A DNA stretch of 19,278 bases from DASZHJ01 sp035263705. GTDB lineage: Bacteria; Pseudomonadota; Alphaproteobacteria; ATCC43930; CGMCC-115725. Shown here piece by piece: positions 6,401-13,006 of this stretch. A program made the position numbers and the translations under genes. Below the pieces are notes generated by a model that saw only the letters and a program-made list of their open reading frames with translations, did not search any database and was not told the DNA's origin. Numbering within the stretch: the stretch's first letter is position 1; every line of letters starts with the position of its first letter. The DNA lies in NCBI GenBank assembly GCA_035263705.1, contig DATFRA010000224.1, forward strand, positions 1 to 19,278, given 5' to 3'.

Positions 6401-7836
6401 ATTGGCAGCGTGTAGGCGGTCTTGACGATGGTGTAGAACTCGCGCGCGTAGGGCCCCTGCTCACGGGGCCCGTAGCTGGAGCCTTTGCGGCCGCCGAAGG
6501 GCACGTGGTAGTCGACGCCGGCGGTCGGCAAATTGACCATCACCATGCCCGCCTGGGAGCGCCGCTTGAAGGCGCTCGCGTGCTTGAGCGACGAGGTGAC
6601 GATGCCCGCCGAGAGGCCGAAGTCGGTGTCGTTCGCGACCTCGAGCGCCTCGTCGAAATCCTTGACCCGCACCACCGAGGCGACCGGCCCGAAGACCTCC
6701 TCGCGGTTAATGCGCATCTTGTTGTGCGTGTCCGTGAAGAGCGCGGGCGCCATGTAGTAGCCCTGGGTCGGGCGGTTCAGGCGCTCGCCGCCAAGCTTCA
6801 GGGTGGCGCCTTCGTCGCGCGCGATCTTGAGATAGCTCTGGTCCTGGTCGAGCTGCGGCGCACTCACGACCGGCCCGATCTCCGTCTTGGGATCGAGGCC
6901 GTTGCCGATCACCAGCTTCTGCATGCGCTCGACCATCGCATTCACGAACTTGTCGTGGATGCCTTGCGTGACGATGAGCCGGCTCGAGGCGGTGCAGCGC
7001 TGGCCGGTCGAGAAGAAGGCGCCGTTGACCGCGGAGCCCACGGCAGTGCTGAGGTCGGCGTCGTCGAGCACCACCAGCGGGTTCTTGCCGCCCATCTCCA
7101 GCTGGATGCGCCCGCCGCGGCCTGCCACCTGGTTGCGCACGCCGGCGCCGACGGAGACCGAGCCGGTGAAGCTCACGCCGTGCACCAGCGGCGACTTCGC
7201 GAGAGCGTCGCCCACCACCGACCCCGGCCCCATCACGAGATTGAACACGCCCGGCGGCAGCCCGGCGCGGCTGATGATCTCGGTCAAGGCCCAGGCGCAG
7301 CCCGGCACGAGGTCCGCGGGCTTGAACACCACGCAGTTGCCGTAGGCGAGCGCGGGCGCGATCTTCCAGGCCGGGATCGCGATCGGAAAATTCCAAGGCG
7401 TGATGAGCCCGATGACGCCCACGGGCTCGCGGGTGATCTCGACCTCGACGCCGGGCCTGACCGACGGCAGCTTCTCGCCGCCGTAGCGCAGGACCTCGCC
7501 CGCGAAGAACTTGAAGATGGCGCCGGCGCGCCCGGCCTCGCCGATCGCCTCGGCGATGGTCTTGCCCTCCTCGCGCGTGAGCAGCTTCCCGAGCTCCTCC
7601 TTGCGCGCCAAAATCTCGGTGCCGATGCGGTCGAGGATGTCCGACCGCTCCTGCACGCTCCCCATGGACCATTTCGGAAAAGCCGCTGTCGCCGCTTCGA
7701 TCGCCCGCTCCACCAGCGCCCGGTCGGCGCGCCCATACTCGCCGATCACATCCGAGAGATCCGCCGGATTGACATTCCTGTTGACCTGCGGGCTCTCGAT
7801 CCACTCGCCGGCGACGTAATTCTTGAACTGGGCCAT
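6397..7836 (-). CDS. NAD(P)-dependent aldehyde dehydrogenase (KGSADH-like)
   Basis: A full-length (479-residue) aldehyde dehydrogenase oxidising an aldehyde to a carboxylate. Conserved features are TPWNFP (N149), FKPAD (K172), the cofactor loop FTGSVSVG, the general base E247 in LEMGGKNP and the nucleophile C281 in FSTGQRCTASSRLIV. The C-terminal part VDYHVPFGGRKGSSYGPREQ resembles the alpha-ketoglutarate-semialdehyde dehydrogenase group, so a semialdehyde substrate is plausible but unproven. An AGGAAAG site six nt or so before the ATG at 7836 supports the start. It lies downstream of the ThDP enzyme, separated by 178 bp carrying two REP-like palindromes, and its stop overlaps the next gene. 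A 2-oxo-acid decarboxylase followed by an aldehyde dehydrogenase would convert a 2-oxo acid to the acid shorter by one carbon. Confidence 0.94.
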   Translation of the reverse strand: MAQFKNYVAGEWIESPQVNRNVNPADLSDVIGEYGRADRALVERAIEAATAAFPKWSMGSVQERSDILDRIGTEILARKEELGKLLTREEGKTIAEAIGEAGRAGAIFKFFAGEVLRYGGEKLPSVRPGVEVEITREPVGVIGLITPWNFPIAIPAWKIAPALAYGNCVVFKPADLVPGCAWALTEIISRAGLPPGVFNLVMGPGSVVGDALAKSPLVHGVSFTGSVSVGAGVRNQVAGRGGRIQLEMGGKNPLVVLDDADLSTAVGSAVNGAFFSTGQRCTASSRLIVTQGIHDKFVNAMVERMQKLVIGNGLDPKTEIGPVVSAPQLDQDQSYLKIARDEGATLKLGGERLNRPTQGYYMAPALFTDTHNKMRINREEVFGPVASVVRVKDFDEALEVANDTDFGLSAGIVTSSLKHASAFKRRSQAGMVMVNLPTAGVDYHVPFGGRKGSSYGPREQGPYAREFYTIVKTAYTLPM

Positions 7837-7863
7837 AAGCTTTCCTTTCTCGGACTTCCTAGC

Positions 7864-7984
7864 GTGCGTCCTGCGACACGCATCCTCCGGATGCGCGCTC
7901 AGGATGAGGCGACTTTCGTTGTGCCATCAACCATCTTCCTCTTCCTGAGCGCGCTCGCGCAAGCGAGCGTGTCGAAGGACGCAC
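7864..7984. repeat. Inverted pair of REP-like palindromic elements
   Basis: Copy 1 (7864-7909, plus) and copy 2 (7938-7984, minus) align almost end to end: both begin GTGCGTCCT(G/T)CGACACGC and end GCGCGCTCAGGA(T/A)GAGG, with different stem-loop centres. Copy 1 has the stem GCATCC/GGATGC (7880-7885/7889-7894); copy 2 has CGCTCGC/GCGAGCG (7952-7958/7963-7969). They are 28 bp apart and fill the gap between the ThDP-enzyme and aldehyde dehydrogenase genes. The CCTTCGACA...GCTCAGGATGAGG pattern is a familiar extragenic repeat in alphaproteobacterial genomes (from memory). Confidence 0.8.
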
Positions 7985-8014
7985 AGCGGTGATACGAGCG
8001 CGACACACTCCGAA

Positions 8015-9697
8015 CTAATGCGTCTTCGCTAGGGCTTCCGATCGGATCTCGCTCAGCGACTGGCGGGGAGTCAGGGCCTCGGGGTCGAGCTTGAGGTCGA
8101 GGATGGCGGGCCCGCCCGACGCGCGGGCGCGCTCGAAGGCTGCGGGGAAATCCTCGGTGCGCTCCACCGTCTCGCCGTAGGCGCCGTAGGCGCGCGCGAG
8201 TGCCGCGAAGTCCGGATTCACCAGATCGGTCCCGATGATGCGCTCTGGATAGTGCCGCTCCTGGTGCATGCGGATGGTGCCGAGCATGTTGTTGTTGATG
8301 ACGAGCACAATCACGTCCAGCTTGTACTGGACCGCCGTGGCGAGCTCCTGCCCGGTCATCTGGAAATCGCCGTCGCCGGCGAAGCACACCACCGGGCGCG
8401 CGGGGTCGGTCACCTTGGCGCCGAGCGCCGCCGGGAAGCCGTAGCCCATGGAACCGCTGGTGGGCGCCAACTGCGTGCCGAAGCCACGGTAGCGGTGGAA
8501 CCGGTGCAGCCAAGTCGCGAAATTGCCGGCGCCGTTGGTGTAGGCGGTCTCCGGCGGCATGTGCTGGTCGAGCCAGCGCACGATCTCCGCCATCTGGATC
8601 TTGCCCGGCGAGCGCAGCGGCACCTGCCAGGCCTCGAACTCCGCCCGCGCCGCCTCGGTCCACGACTTCCACCGTGGCGTCTCGATCTGCGGCAGCGCCG
8701 CAAGTGCTTTGGCAAAGGCGCGGGGCGTCGCGTGGATCGCGATCGCGGGCTGGTAGATGCGACCGAGCTCCTCGGCATCGGGGTGGATGTGGATCATGCG
8801 CTGGCGGGGAGTCGGGACGTCGATCAGCGTGTAGCCGCCGGTAGTCATCTCGCCGAGCCGCGCGCCCAGCACGATCAAGAGATCGGACCCCCTCACGCGC
8901 TTAGCGAGCTTCGGGTTGATGCCGATGCCGACATCGCCGGCGTAGCAGGAGAGCGCGTTGTCGAACCGGTCCTGCCGGCGGAAGGTGCAGCCGACCGGCA
9001 GCGCGTTCGCCTGGGCGACGGTCTCGATCGCGTCGACGGCGTCCGCGTCCCACTGGCTGCCGCCGAGCAGGAGGAACGGCCGCTCGGCGCGCTTAAGCTC
9101 CTCGAGCACCTCGGCGACCTGGTTGGCGCCCGGATGCGTCTCGACCTGGTGCCAGGGCTCGGCGTCGGCGACCTCCGCGGGCTCGCGGAGCATGTCCTCG
9201 GGGAGAGCCAGCACCACCGGGCCTGGCCGGCCGGATGTCGCAACGTAGTAGGCGCGGCTGATGAATTCCGGGATACGGCGGGGGTCCTCGATCTGCGCCA
9301 CCCACTTGGCGAGCTGGCCGAACATCCGGCGGTAGTCGAGCTCCTGGAAGGCCTCGCGCTCGATGGCGTCGCGCTGCACCTGGCCCACCAGCAGGATGAG
9401 CGGCGTCGAATCCTGGGTCGCGATGTGGAGGCCGGCGCTCGCGTTGGTGGCGCCGGGTCCGCGGGTCACCATGCAGATCGCGGGCTTGCCTCGGAGCTTG
9501 CCGTAGGCCTCCGCCATGATGCAGGCGCCGCTCTCGTGCCGGCAGGTGAAGGTACGGATCGAGTTCGCGTCGTAGAGCGCGTCGAGCACCGCGAGATAGC
9601 TCTCGCCGGGCACGCAGAAGACGGTGTCGGCGCCGTGGATCTTGAGCTGGTCGACCAGGATCTGCGCGCCGGTGCGTGCGCGCGCGGGAGCGGTCAT
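8015..9697 (-). CDS. ThDP-dependent acetolactate synthase/2-oxo-acid decarboxylase family enzyme
   Basis: A 560-residue enzyme with the three-domain thiamine-diphosphate fold. The N-terminal pyrimidine-binding domain carries the catalytic glutamate E55 in TCRHESGACIMAEAYG; the middle domain spans roughly residues 190-340; the C-terminal domain has the metal/ThDP motif GDGDFQMTGQEL (from G441) running to INNN (468-470). Members include acetolactate synthase, benzoylformate decarboxylase and related lyases, so exact chemistry cannot be read from sequence; there is no adjacent small regulatory subunit, which argues against biosynthetic acetolactate synthase. The frame is open to 9850, but that extension is Arg/Ser-rich and overlaps the NIPSNAP gene; the ATG at 9697 has GGAGG six nt upstream. 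It sits 19 nt after NIPSNAP and upstream of an aldehyde dehydrogenase. Confidence 0.92.
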   Translation of the reverse strand: MTAPARARTGAQILVDQLKIHGADTVFCVPGESYLAVLDALYDANSIRTFTCRHESGACIMAEAYGKLRGKPAICMVTRGPGATNASAGLHIATQDSTPLILLVGQVQRDAIEREAFQELDYRRMFGQLAKWVAQIEDPRRIPEFISRAYYVATSGRPGPVVLALPEDMLREPAEVADAEPWHQVETHPGANQVAEVLEELKRAERPFLLLGGSQWDADAVDAIETVAQANALPVGCTFRRQDRFDNALSCYAGDVGIGINPKLAKRVRGSDLLIVLGARLGEMTTGGYTLIDVPTPRQRMIHIHPDAEELGRIYQPAIAIHATPRAFAKALAALPQIETPRWKSWTEAARAEFEAWQVPLRSPGKIQMAEIVRWLDQHMPPETAYTNGAGNFATWLHRFHRYRGFGTQLAPTSGSMGYGFPAALGAKVTDPARPVVCFAGDGDFQMTGQELATAVQYKLDVIVLVINNNMLGTIRMHQERHYPERIIGTDLVNPDFAALARAYGAYGETVERTEDFPAAFERARASGGPAILDLKLDPEALTPRQSLSEIRSEALAKTH

Positions 9698-9703
9698 CGG
9701 ACG

Positions 9704-9708
9704 CCTCC
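9704..9708 (-). promoter_or_regulatory. Ribosome binding site fixing the ThDP-enzyme start
   Basis: GGAGG on the minus strand, six nt before the ATG at 9697. It lies in the 19-nt gap after the NIPSNAP stop and rules out the longer upstream reading of the same frame. Confidence 0.8.
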
Positions 9709-9716
9709 GCGCGCAC

Positions 9717-10031
9717 TCACCGGATCGGCGAGAACGAAGTCGGATTGAGGATCTTGGTCTCCTGGGTCTGGACCAAGGGCTGGACCTTCGCGACATAGGC
9801 CTTCCAGCCGGCATCCGCCTGCATCTGCGCGCGCCGCTTCGAGCGCTCATCGAAGCTGTCGTATCCCCACATGTGGATCACCTGATTGAGCGGCCCGATC
9901 TCGGTCGTGAAGTAGCCGACCATCCGGCCCAGGATGCGGGTCTGGATCGCCATCCCCTCGCTCTCGTAGAGCCGCAGGTACTCGGGCGTCTTGCCGGGAT
10001 GCAGCGTGTAGGTGCGTTGCTCCACGATCAC
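9717..10031 (-). CDS. NIPSNAP family protein
   Basis: A 104-residue protein of the NIPSNAP family (dimeric alpha/beta-barrel fold). The start IVEQRTYTLHPGKTPEYLRLY, the central GYFTTEIGPLNQVIHMWGYDSF and the end KILNPTSFSPIR match the family closely and the length is normal for bacterial members. The start codon is GTG at 10031, preceded by AGGAGG (10040-10045) with 8 nt spacing. Bacterial NIPSNAP proteins often sit in catabolic operons but have no firmly established reaction. Here it leads a cluster with the ThDP enzyme 19 nt downstream, so it may act on or bind the same substrate (inference). It follows the FTR1 gene by 100 nt, so it may have its own promoter. Confidence 0.92.
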   Translation of the reverse strand: MIVEQRTYTLHPGKTPEYLRLYESEGMAIQTRILGRMVGYFTTEIGPLNQVIHMWGYDSFDERSKRRAQMQADAGWKAYVAKVQPLVQTQETKILNPTSFSPIR

Positions 10032-10131
10032 GGGGCGTTCCTCCTTCTTGGCTCGGATGCGCAGGGTGCCCCTGCGGATGCTCAGAGGTATTGGAGTTTG
10101 CGCCCCGCCGCAATGGGCTCGTCGCGGCGCC

Positions 10132-10341
10132 TCAGAACGGAAACCCGCAGCCGAGCTCGAGGGTGCCGATCTCGTTTTGCTTGTTCGCGGGATTGGGGTC
10201 GACGGTATCGAAGCCGTTGTGCTCGACCTTGAATTCCCGGTGCTCGACGATCGGCACGCGCATGGTGAAATCGGCTCGGGCGGCGTGGGCGATCACGAGG
10301 CCGGCGGACACCAGCGAGACGATCACCGCGGCGCGGGTCAT
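10132..10341 (-). pseudogene. Probable truncated remnant of a secreted/outer-membrane protein, fused in frame to FTR1
   Basis: From the internal ATG at 10341 the FTR1 frame reads like the start of an independent exported protein: a signal peptide MTRAAVIVSLVSAGLVIAHA ending ARA, then DFTMRVPIVEHREFKVEHNG. That mature start resembles, from memory, exported barrel-like proteins encoded next to FTR1 in Hyphomicrobiales. Only about 46 mature residues remain before the stop, and neither other frame continues it. The ATG is followed by A, so an ATGA overlap stop would exist one frame over, suggesting that FTR1 originally ended here. This is inference. Confidence 0.4.
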
Positions 10342-11154
10342 TGTGCGCGCGGGCGCCACGCTGAACCAGCGCATGAGCATCAGGAGAATGGCGACCGTCG
10401 CCGCCCAGAAGACGAGCTGGATCCCCTCGGGCCGCGCGACATAGCCGACGAGCACGTGCAGCACGCGGCCAGGCACGCTGTCGTCGGTGACGAGCCAGGA
10501 CGTGTCCCAGATCTCGTTGCCGAGCGCGGGCAGCACGTCCGCCTGGTTCAAGAAAAACGCGCCCTGGGAGGCGAGGCCGGCCGCCAGCAGCAGGATCATC
10601 CAGCTGGTGACCGCGAAGAGATGACGGCTCGGAATGCGCAGCAGGCCGAGATAGAGCCCGGCGCCCACGACCGCGCCGCCGAGCACGCCGATCGTCCCGC
10701 CGCCTAGCATGCTCACCACGCCGCCGTGCCCCGCGGCGGCGATGCCATAGAGAAACAGCACGGTCTCGGAGCCCTCGCGCAGCACGGCGATGCCGACGAC
10801 CGACGCCAGCGCATAGAGCGGACGCGCACCGGCGGCGACATCGCGTCCGAGGGCCGAAGCCTCCATGGCCATCTCCCTGCCGTGGCGGCCCATCCAGACG
10901 TTGTGCCACCCGAGCATGCCGACGGCGGCGAAAAGGATCGTGGCGTTGAAGAGCTCCTGCCCCATTCCCGCCACCGCCGCCGCGATCTCCGCCGCGAAGG
11001 CCGCGATCACGCAAGCGCCGACGACGCCGAGCGCGATGCCGCTGGAGACCCAGAGGCCGCGCCCGCGCGTCCCTTTGCTCGCCGCCAGCACGATGCTCAC
11101 GATCAGCGAGGCCTCGAGGACCTCGCGGAAGACGATGATGGCGACGGCGATCAT
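10132..11154 (-). CDS. FTR1/EfeU-type iron permease with an atypical fused C-terminus
   Basis: A 340-residue polytopic membrane protein. The two iron-translocation REXXE-type motifs are visible: FREVLEAS (residues 9-16) in the first helix and LREGSETV (125-132) in the fourth. Seven hydrophobic helices end near residue 265, matching the usual FTR1/EfeU length of about 275 residues. The frame then continues through M272, a second signal-peptide-like stretch (272-294, ending AARA) and a soluble 46-residue tail ending LELGCGFPF, which is not part of the family. GGAAGG precedes the ATG at 11154. The cupredoxin-like gene lies 16 nt upstream on the same strand, a pairing known from bacterial FTR1 iron uptake systems, and a Fur-like double operator precedes both. 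It probably imports Fe3+/Fe2+ across the inner membrane with the periplasmic partner. Confidence 0.9.
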   Translation of the reverse strand: MIAVAIIVFREVLEASLIVSIVLAASKGTRGRGLWVSSGIALGVVGACVIAAFAAEIAAAVAGMGQELFNATILFAAVGMLGWHNVWMGRHGREMAMEASALGRDVAAGARPLYALASVVGIAVLREGSETVLFLYGIAAAGHGGVVSMLGGGTIGVLGGAVVGAGLYLGLLRIPSRHLFAVTSWMILLLAAGLASQGAFFLNQADVLPALGNEIWDTSWLVTDDSVPGRVLHVLVGYVARPEGIQLVFWAATVAILLMLMRWFSVAPARTMTRAAVIVSLVSAGLVIAHAARADFTMRVPIVEHREFKVEHNGFDTVDPNPANKQNEIGTLELGCGFPF

Positions 11155-11170
11155 GAAGGTGCCTTCCGAA

Positions 11171-11509
11171 TCACTTCGCGATCAGTTTTCCCCGGGCGGT
11201 GTCCTTGTGGAAGTCGCCGAAGAACGGGTAGGTGCCGGCGTCGAGCGGACCCACGATGACGACGATCTGCTGGCCGGGCGGCACCACCTTCTCCCGGTGC
11301 AGCTGAGCGCTCTCGAATTCCTCCGGCGTCGAATCCTCGTTCTTGATCAGGAGCCTGACCTTGGTCCGCGCTGGAATTTGAAGCTCCGCAGGGGTGAAGC
11401 GGTGGTCCTTGATCACCAGGTTGAACTCGGGATCGTCCGCCCAAACCGGAGTTGCGGCGCTGAAAAAGGCGCCGATTACCAATGCGCTAGCGAACGTGTG
11501 TCGGGTCAT
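11171..11509 (-). CDS. Secreted cupredoxin-fold protein, partner of FTR1 iron permease
   Basis: A 112-residue protein with a Sec signal peptide (MTRHTFASALVIGAFFSA..., likely cleavage at VWA|DD, residues 24/25) and a single cupredoxin-like beta-sandwich: FNLVIKDHRFTPAELQIPA, VRLLIKNEDSTPEEFES, VVPPGQQ and GTYPFFGDFH in order. Type 1 copper ligands are absent: the mature protein has no Cys and no Met, only three His (36, 71, 101) and several acidic residues. This resembles the cupredoxin domain of EfeO-type and FTR1-associated proteins, which are thought to handle iron or copper for the permease. The frame is open to a TTG at 11530, which would fall in the operator; the ATG at 11509 starts the signal peptide and is preferred, though its ribosome binding site is weak. 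First gene of the two-gene iron operon. Confidence 0.88.
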   Translation of the reverse strand: MTRHTFASALVIGAFFSAATPVWADDPEFNLVIKDHRFTPAELQIPARTKVRLLIKNEDSTPEEFESAQLHREKVVPPGQQIVVIVGPLDAGTYPFFGDFHKDTARGKLIAK

Positions 11510-11528
11510 GCTTGCTTGCCCGTTGATC

Positions 11529-11575
11529 AATTGCGAATGAGTCGCAACTGACCTTATTGCGACTCATTCGCAATT
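11529..11575. promoter_or_regulatory. Double palindromic operator, probable paired Fur boxes
   Basis: Perfect inverted repeat with 19-bp arms (11529-11547 and 11557-11575) around a 9-bp spacer. Each arm contains TTGCGAATGAGTCGCAA or its reverse complement, which is itself palindromic (TTGCGA-N5-TCGCAA), so the hexamer half-site occurs four times. The element differs by one base from TTGCGAATGATTCGCAA, a Fur-box form I recall from proteobacteria. It ends 20 bp before the cupredoxin ATG, where it would block the iron-operon promoter. It also lies upstream of the divergent NTF2-like gene. No T-run follows, so a terminator is unlikely. Confidence 0.75.
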
Positions 11576-11646
11576 ACCAGAAAAAGGCTCTGACTCTTCG
11601 GCAAACCTTGAGCGCGAATTGTCGCAGGCTTGGTCTAACGCCGCCG

Positions 11647-12102
11647 ATGGGTCATCATCACCAGGGGAGGCACGCAGCCTTGGAACATAGGGCCGCGCTC
11701 ACACAGACCGAGGCCGACGCCCTATTGGCGGCGAATCTCGAGTTCTACCGAGCCTTTACGACGCACGACGTGGGCGCGATGGACCGCGTGTGGGCGGCCG
11801 AGACCCCGGTCCTCTGCCTGCATCCCGGCTGGGAGCTCCTGCGCGGGCGGGAGGCGGTGATGGAGAGTTGGCGGCAGATCCTCTCGAACCCGGAAGCGCC
11901 GCATGTGGTGGTGCACGAGGATCAGGCCTTCCTCTTCGGCGAGGTCGGCATCGTCACCTGCGAGGAAGAGCTCGACGACGGCTCGCTCGCCGCCACCAAT
12001 ATGTTCGTGAAGGAGCAGGGCCAGTGGCGCCTGGTGCACCATCAGGCGAGCCCGATCTTGAGCCGCCGCGCGGACACGCCGCCGCCGGGGCGGCTCCACT
12101 AG
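11647..12102 (+). CDS. NTF2/SnoaL-like family protein
   Basis: About 151 residues with one NTF2-like cone-shaped fold of the SnoaL_3 kind: ANLEFYRAFTTHDVGAMDRVWA, then VLCLHPGWELLRGREAVMESW, a central GIVTCEEEL strand and the C-terminal WRLVHHQASPI. Such proteins may be enzymes or binding proteins; no catalytic assignment is possible. The start is uncertain. The ATG at 11647 has no clear ribosome binding site and would give a His-rich MGHHHQGRH start; a TTG at 11680 has GGGGAGG (11663-11669) about 10 nt upstream and begins right before the domain. It is divergent from the iron operon across the double palindrome and could share its control. Its stop is one base from the stop of the convergent hydratase gene. 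Confidence 0.82.
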   Translation: MGHHHQGRHAALEHRAALTQTEADALLAANLEFYRAFTTHDVGAMDRVWAAETPVLCLHPGWELLRGREAVMESWRQILSNPEAPHVVVHEDQAFLFGEVGIVTCEEELDDGSLAATNMFVKEQGQWRLVHHQASPILSRRADTPPPGRLH

Positions 12103-12103
12103 C

Positions 12104-12898
12104 TCACACGAACCGCGCCACCGCCTCGCCGAGTGCCTCGATGGCGGAGCGTACGGTCTGCCCCGCCTTCGGCCATTTCGTGCTGACGATGCTGCCAGTC
12201 AGCACGACCATGCCTTTGCACAGCGGCCGGCCGCGCTCGACGCGGTTGTTCGCGAGCCAAGCTAGCGCATTGAGCGGGTGGCCCAGCACGTCGGCCCCTT
12301 TGCCGCGCCCCTGCTCCACGCCGTCGATGGTCATGGTGCCGCCGAGTGCCGCGAGATCGAGTTTCCGCCAGTCGCGCACCGCGGGCCCGATCACGGCACC
12401 GCCGTTCCAGGCGTTGTTGGCGACCAGGCCGCGCGCCGTCACCTTCTTATACTCGGCGTTCTGGTCCTCGATGATTTCGATCCCGGCGTGGCAGGACTCG
12501 ACCGCGGCAGCGACGCTCGCGCGGTCGTGCGGACGGCCGCCGTCGGGCAAGTCCGCGCCCAGCCGCATGGCGATCTCGCACTCGACGGCGACGTTCACAT
12601 AGTCGTCCCGCCGGATGGTCACGGGGCTCTCATAGAAGTAGCGATTGAAGATCGCACCGGCGCAGGGATGGCCGATCCCCATCAAATCCTGCATGACCTT
12701 CGTGGTAATGGCGATCTTGTAGCCGACGACCAGGCCACGCGTCGCGGCCCAGCGCGCTTGCAGGATCTCCTGCGCCCCATAGGCCTCGTCGAGATCCTCG
12801 GGCTCGATCTCCGGCGGCAGCGGTGGCAGGTTGCCGCGTGTGCGCGCGAGGGTGTCGAGGTAATCGGCGATGCGCTCGACGCGCGCGCGATCGGTCAT
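12104..12898 (-). CDS. 2-keto-4-pentenoate hydratase family protein (MhpD-like)
   Basis: A 264-residue enzyme of the MhpD/HpcG hydratase-decarboxylase fold, which adds water to 2-hydroxydienoates or acts on related 2-keto acids in meta-cleavage and similar pathways. Metal ligands are visible as E106 and E108 in AVECEIA and probably E141 in GIEIIED. GYKIAITT (59-66), GAIF (81-84), NNAWNGGAVIG and TGSIVST (234-240) are further family motifs. The frame extends to 12991, but the ATG at 12898 has GGGAGG six nt upstream. It is divergent from the tartrate/malate dehydrogenase gene with a 108-bp gap, so the pair may be co-regulated. No ring-cleavage dioxygenase is in the window, so the substrate is open; it may be a fumarylacetoacetase-superfamily decarboxylase instead. 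Confidence 0.9.
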   Translation of the reverse strand: MTDRARVERIADYLDTLARTRGNLPPLPPEIEPEDLDEAYGAQEILQARWAATRGLVVGYKIAITTKVMQDLMGIGHPCAGAIFNRYFYESPVTIRRDDYVNVAVECEIAMRLGADLPDGGRPHDRASVAAAVESCHAGIEIIEDQNAEYKKVTARGLVANNAWNGGAVIGPAVRDWRKLDLAALGGTMTIDGVEQGRGKGADVLGHPLNALAWLANNRVERGRPLCKGMVVLTGSIVSTKWPKAGQTVRSAIEALGEAVARFV

Positions 12899-12904
12899 CA
12901 GCAT

Positions 12905-12910
12905 CCTCCC
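12905..12910 (-). promoter_or_regulatory. Ribosome binding site fixing the hydratase start
   Basis: GGGAGG on the minus strand, six nt before the ATG at 12898. It excludes the upstream ATG at 12904 and the longer reading to 12991. Confidence 0.8.
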
Positions 12911-13006
12911 GGGATTTGCGGCAATCATGGCGGCCCCACTGCGTCCGGACAAGCACTTGCTGGGCGGCACCGGGAACGCTAAGCAGGGCAAGACTGCTCA
13001 GACTCA

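Noticed and set aside
6388..7992. 534-codon plus-strand reading frame
   Set aside because: Antisense to the aldehyde dehydrogenase; no recognisable content.
8252..9748. 498-codon plus-strand reading frame
   Set aside because: Antisense to the ThDP enzyme; low-complexity translation.
9698..9850. 51-residue N-terminal extension of the ThDP enzyme
   Set aside because: Arg/Ser-rich, overlaps the NIPSNAP gene, and GGAGG marks the ATG at 9697.
11529..11575. Reading the large palindrome as an intrinsic terminator
   Set aside because: No T-run on either side, and it lies between divergent gene starts rather than after a gene.
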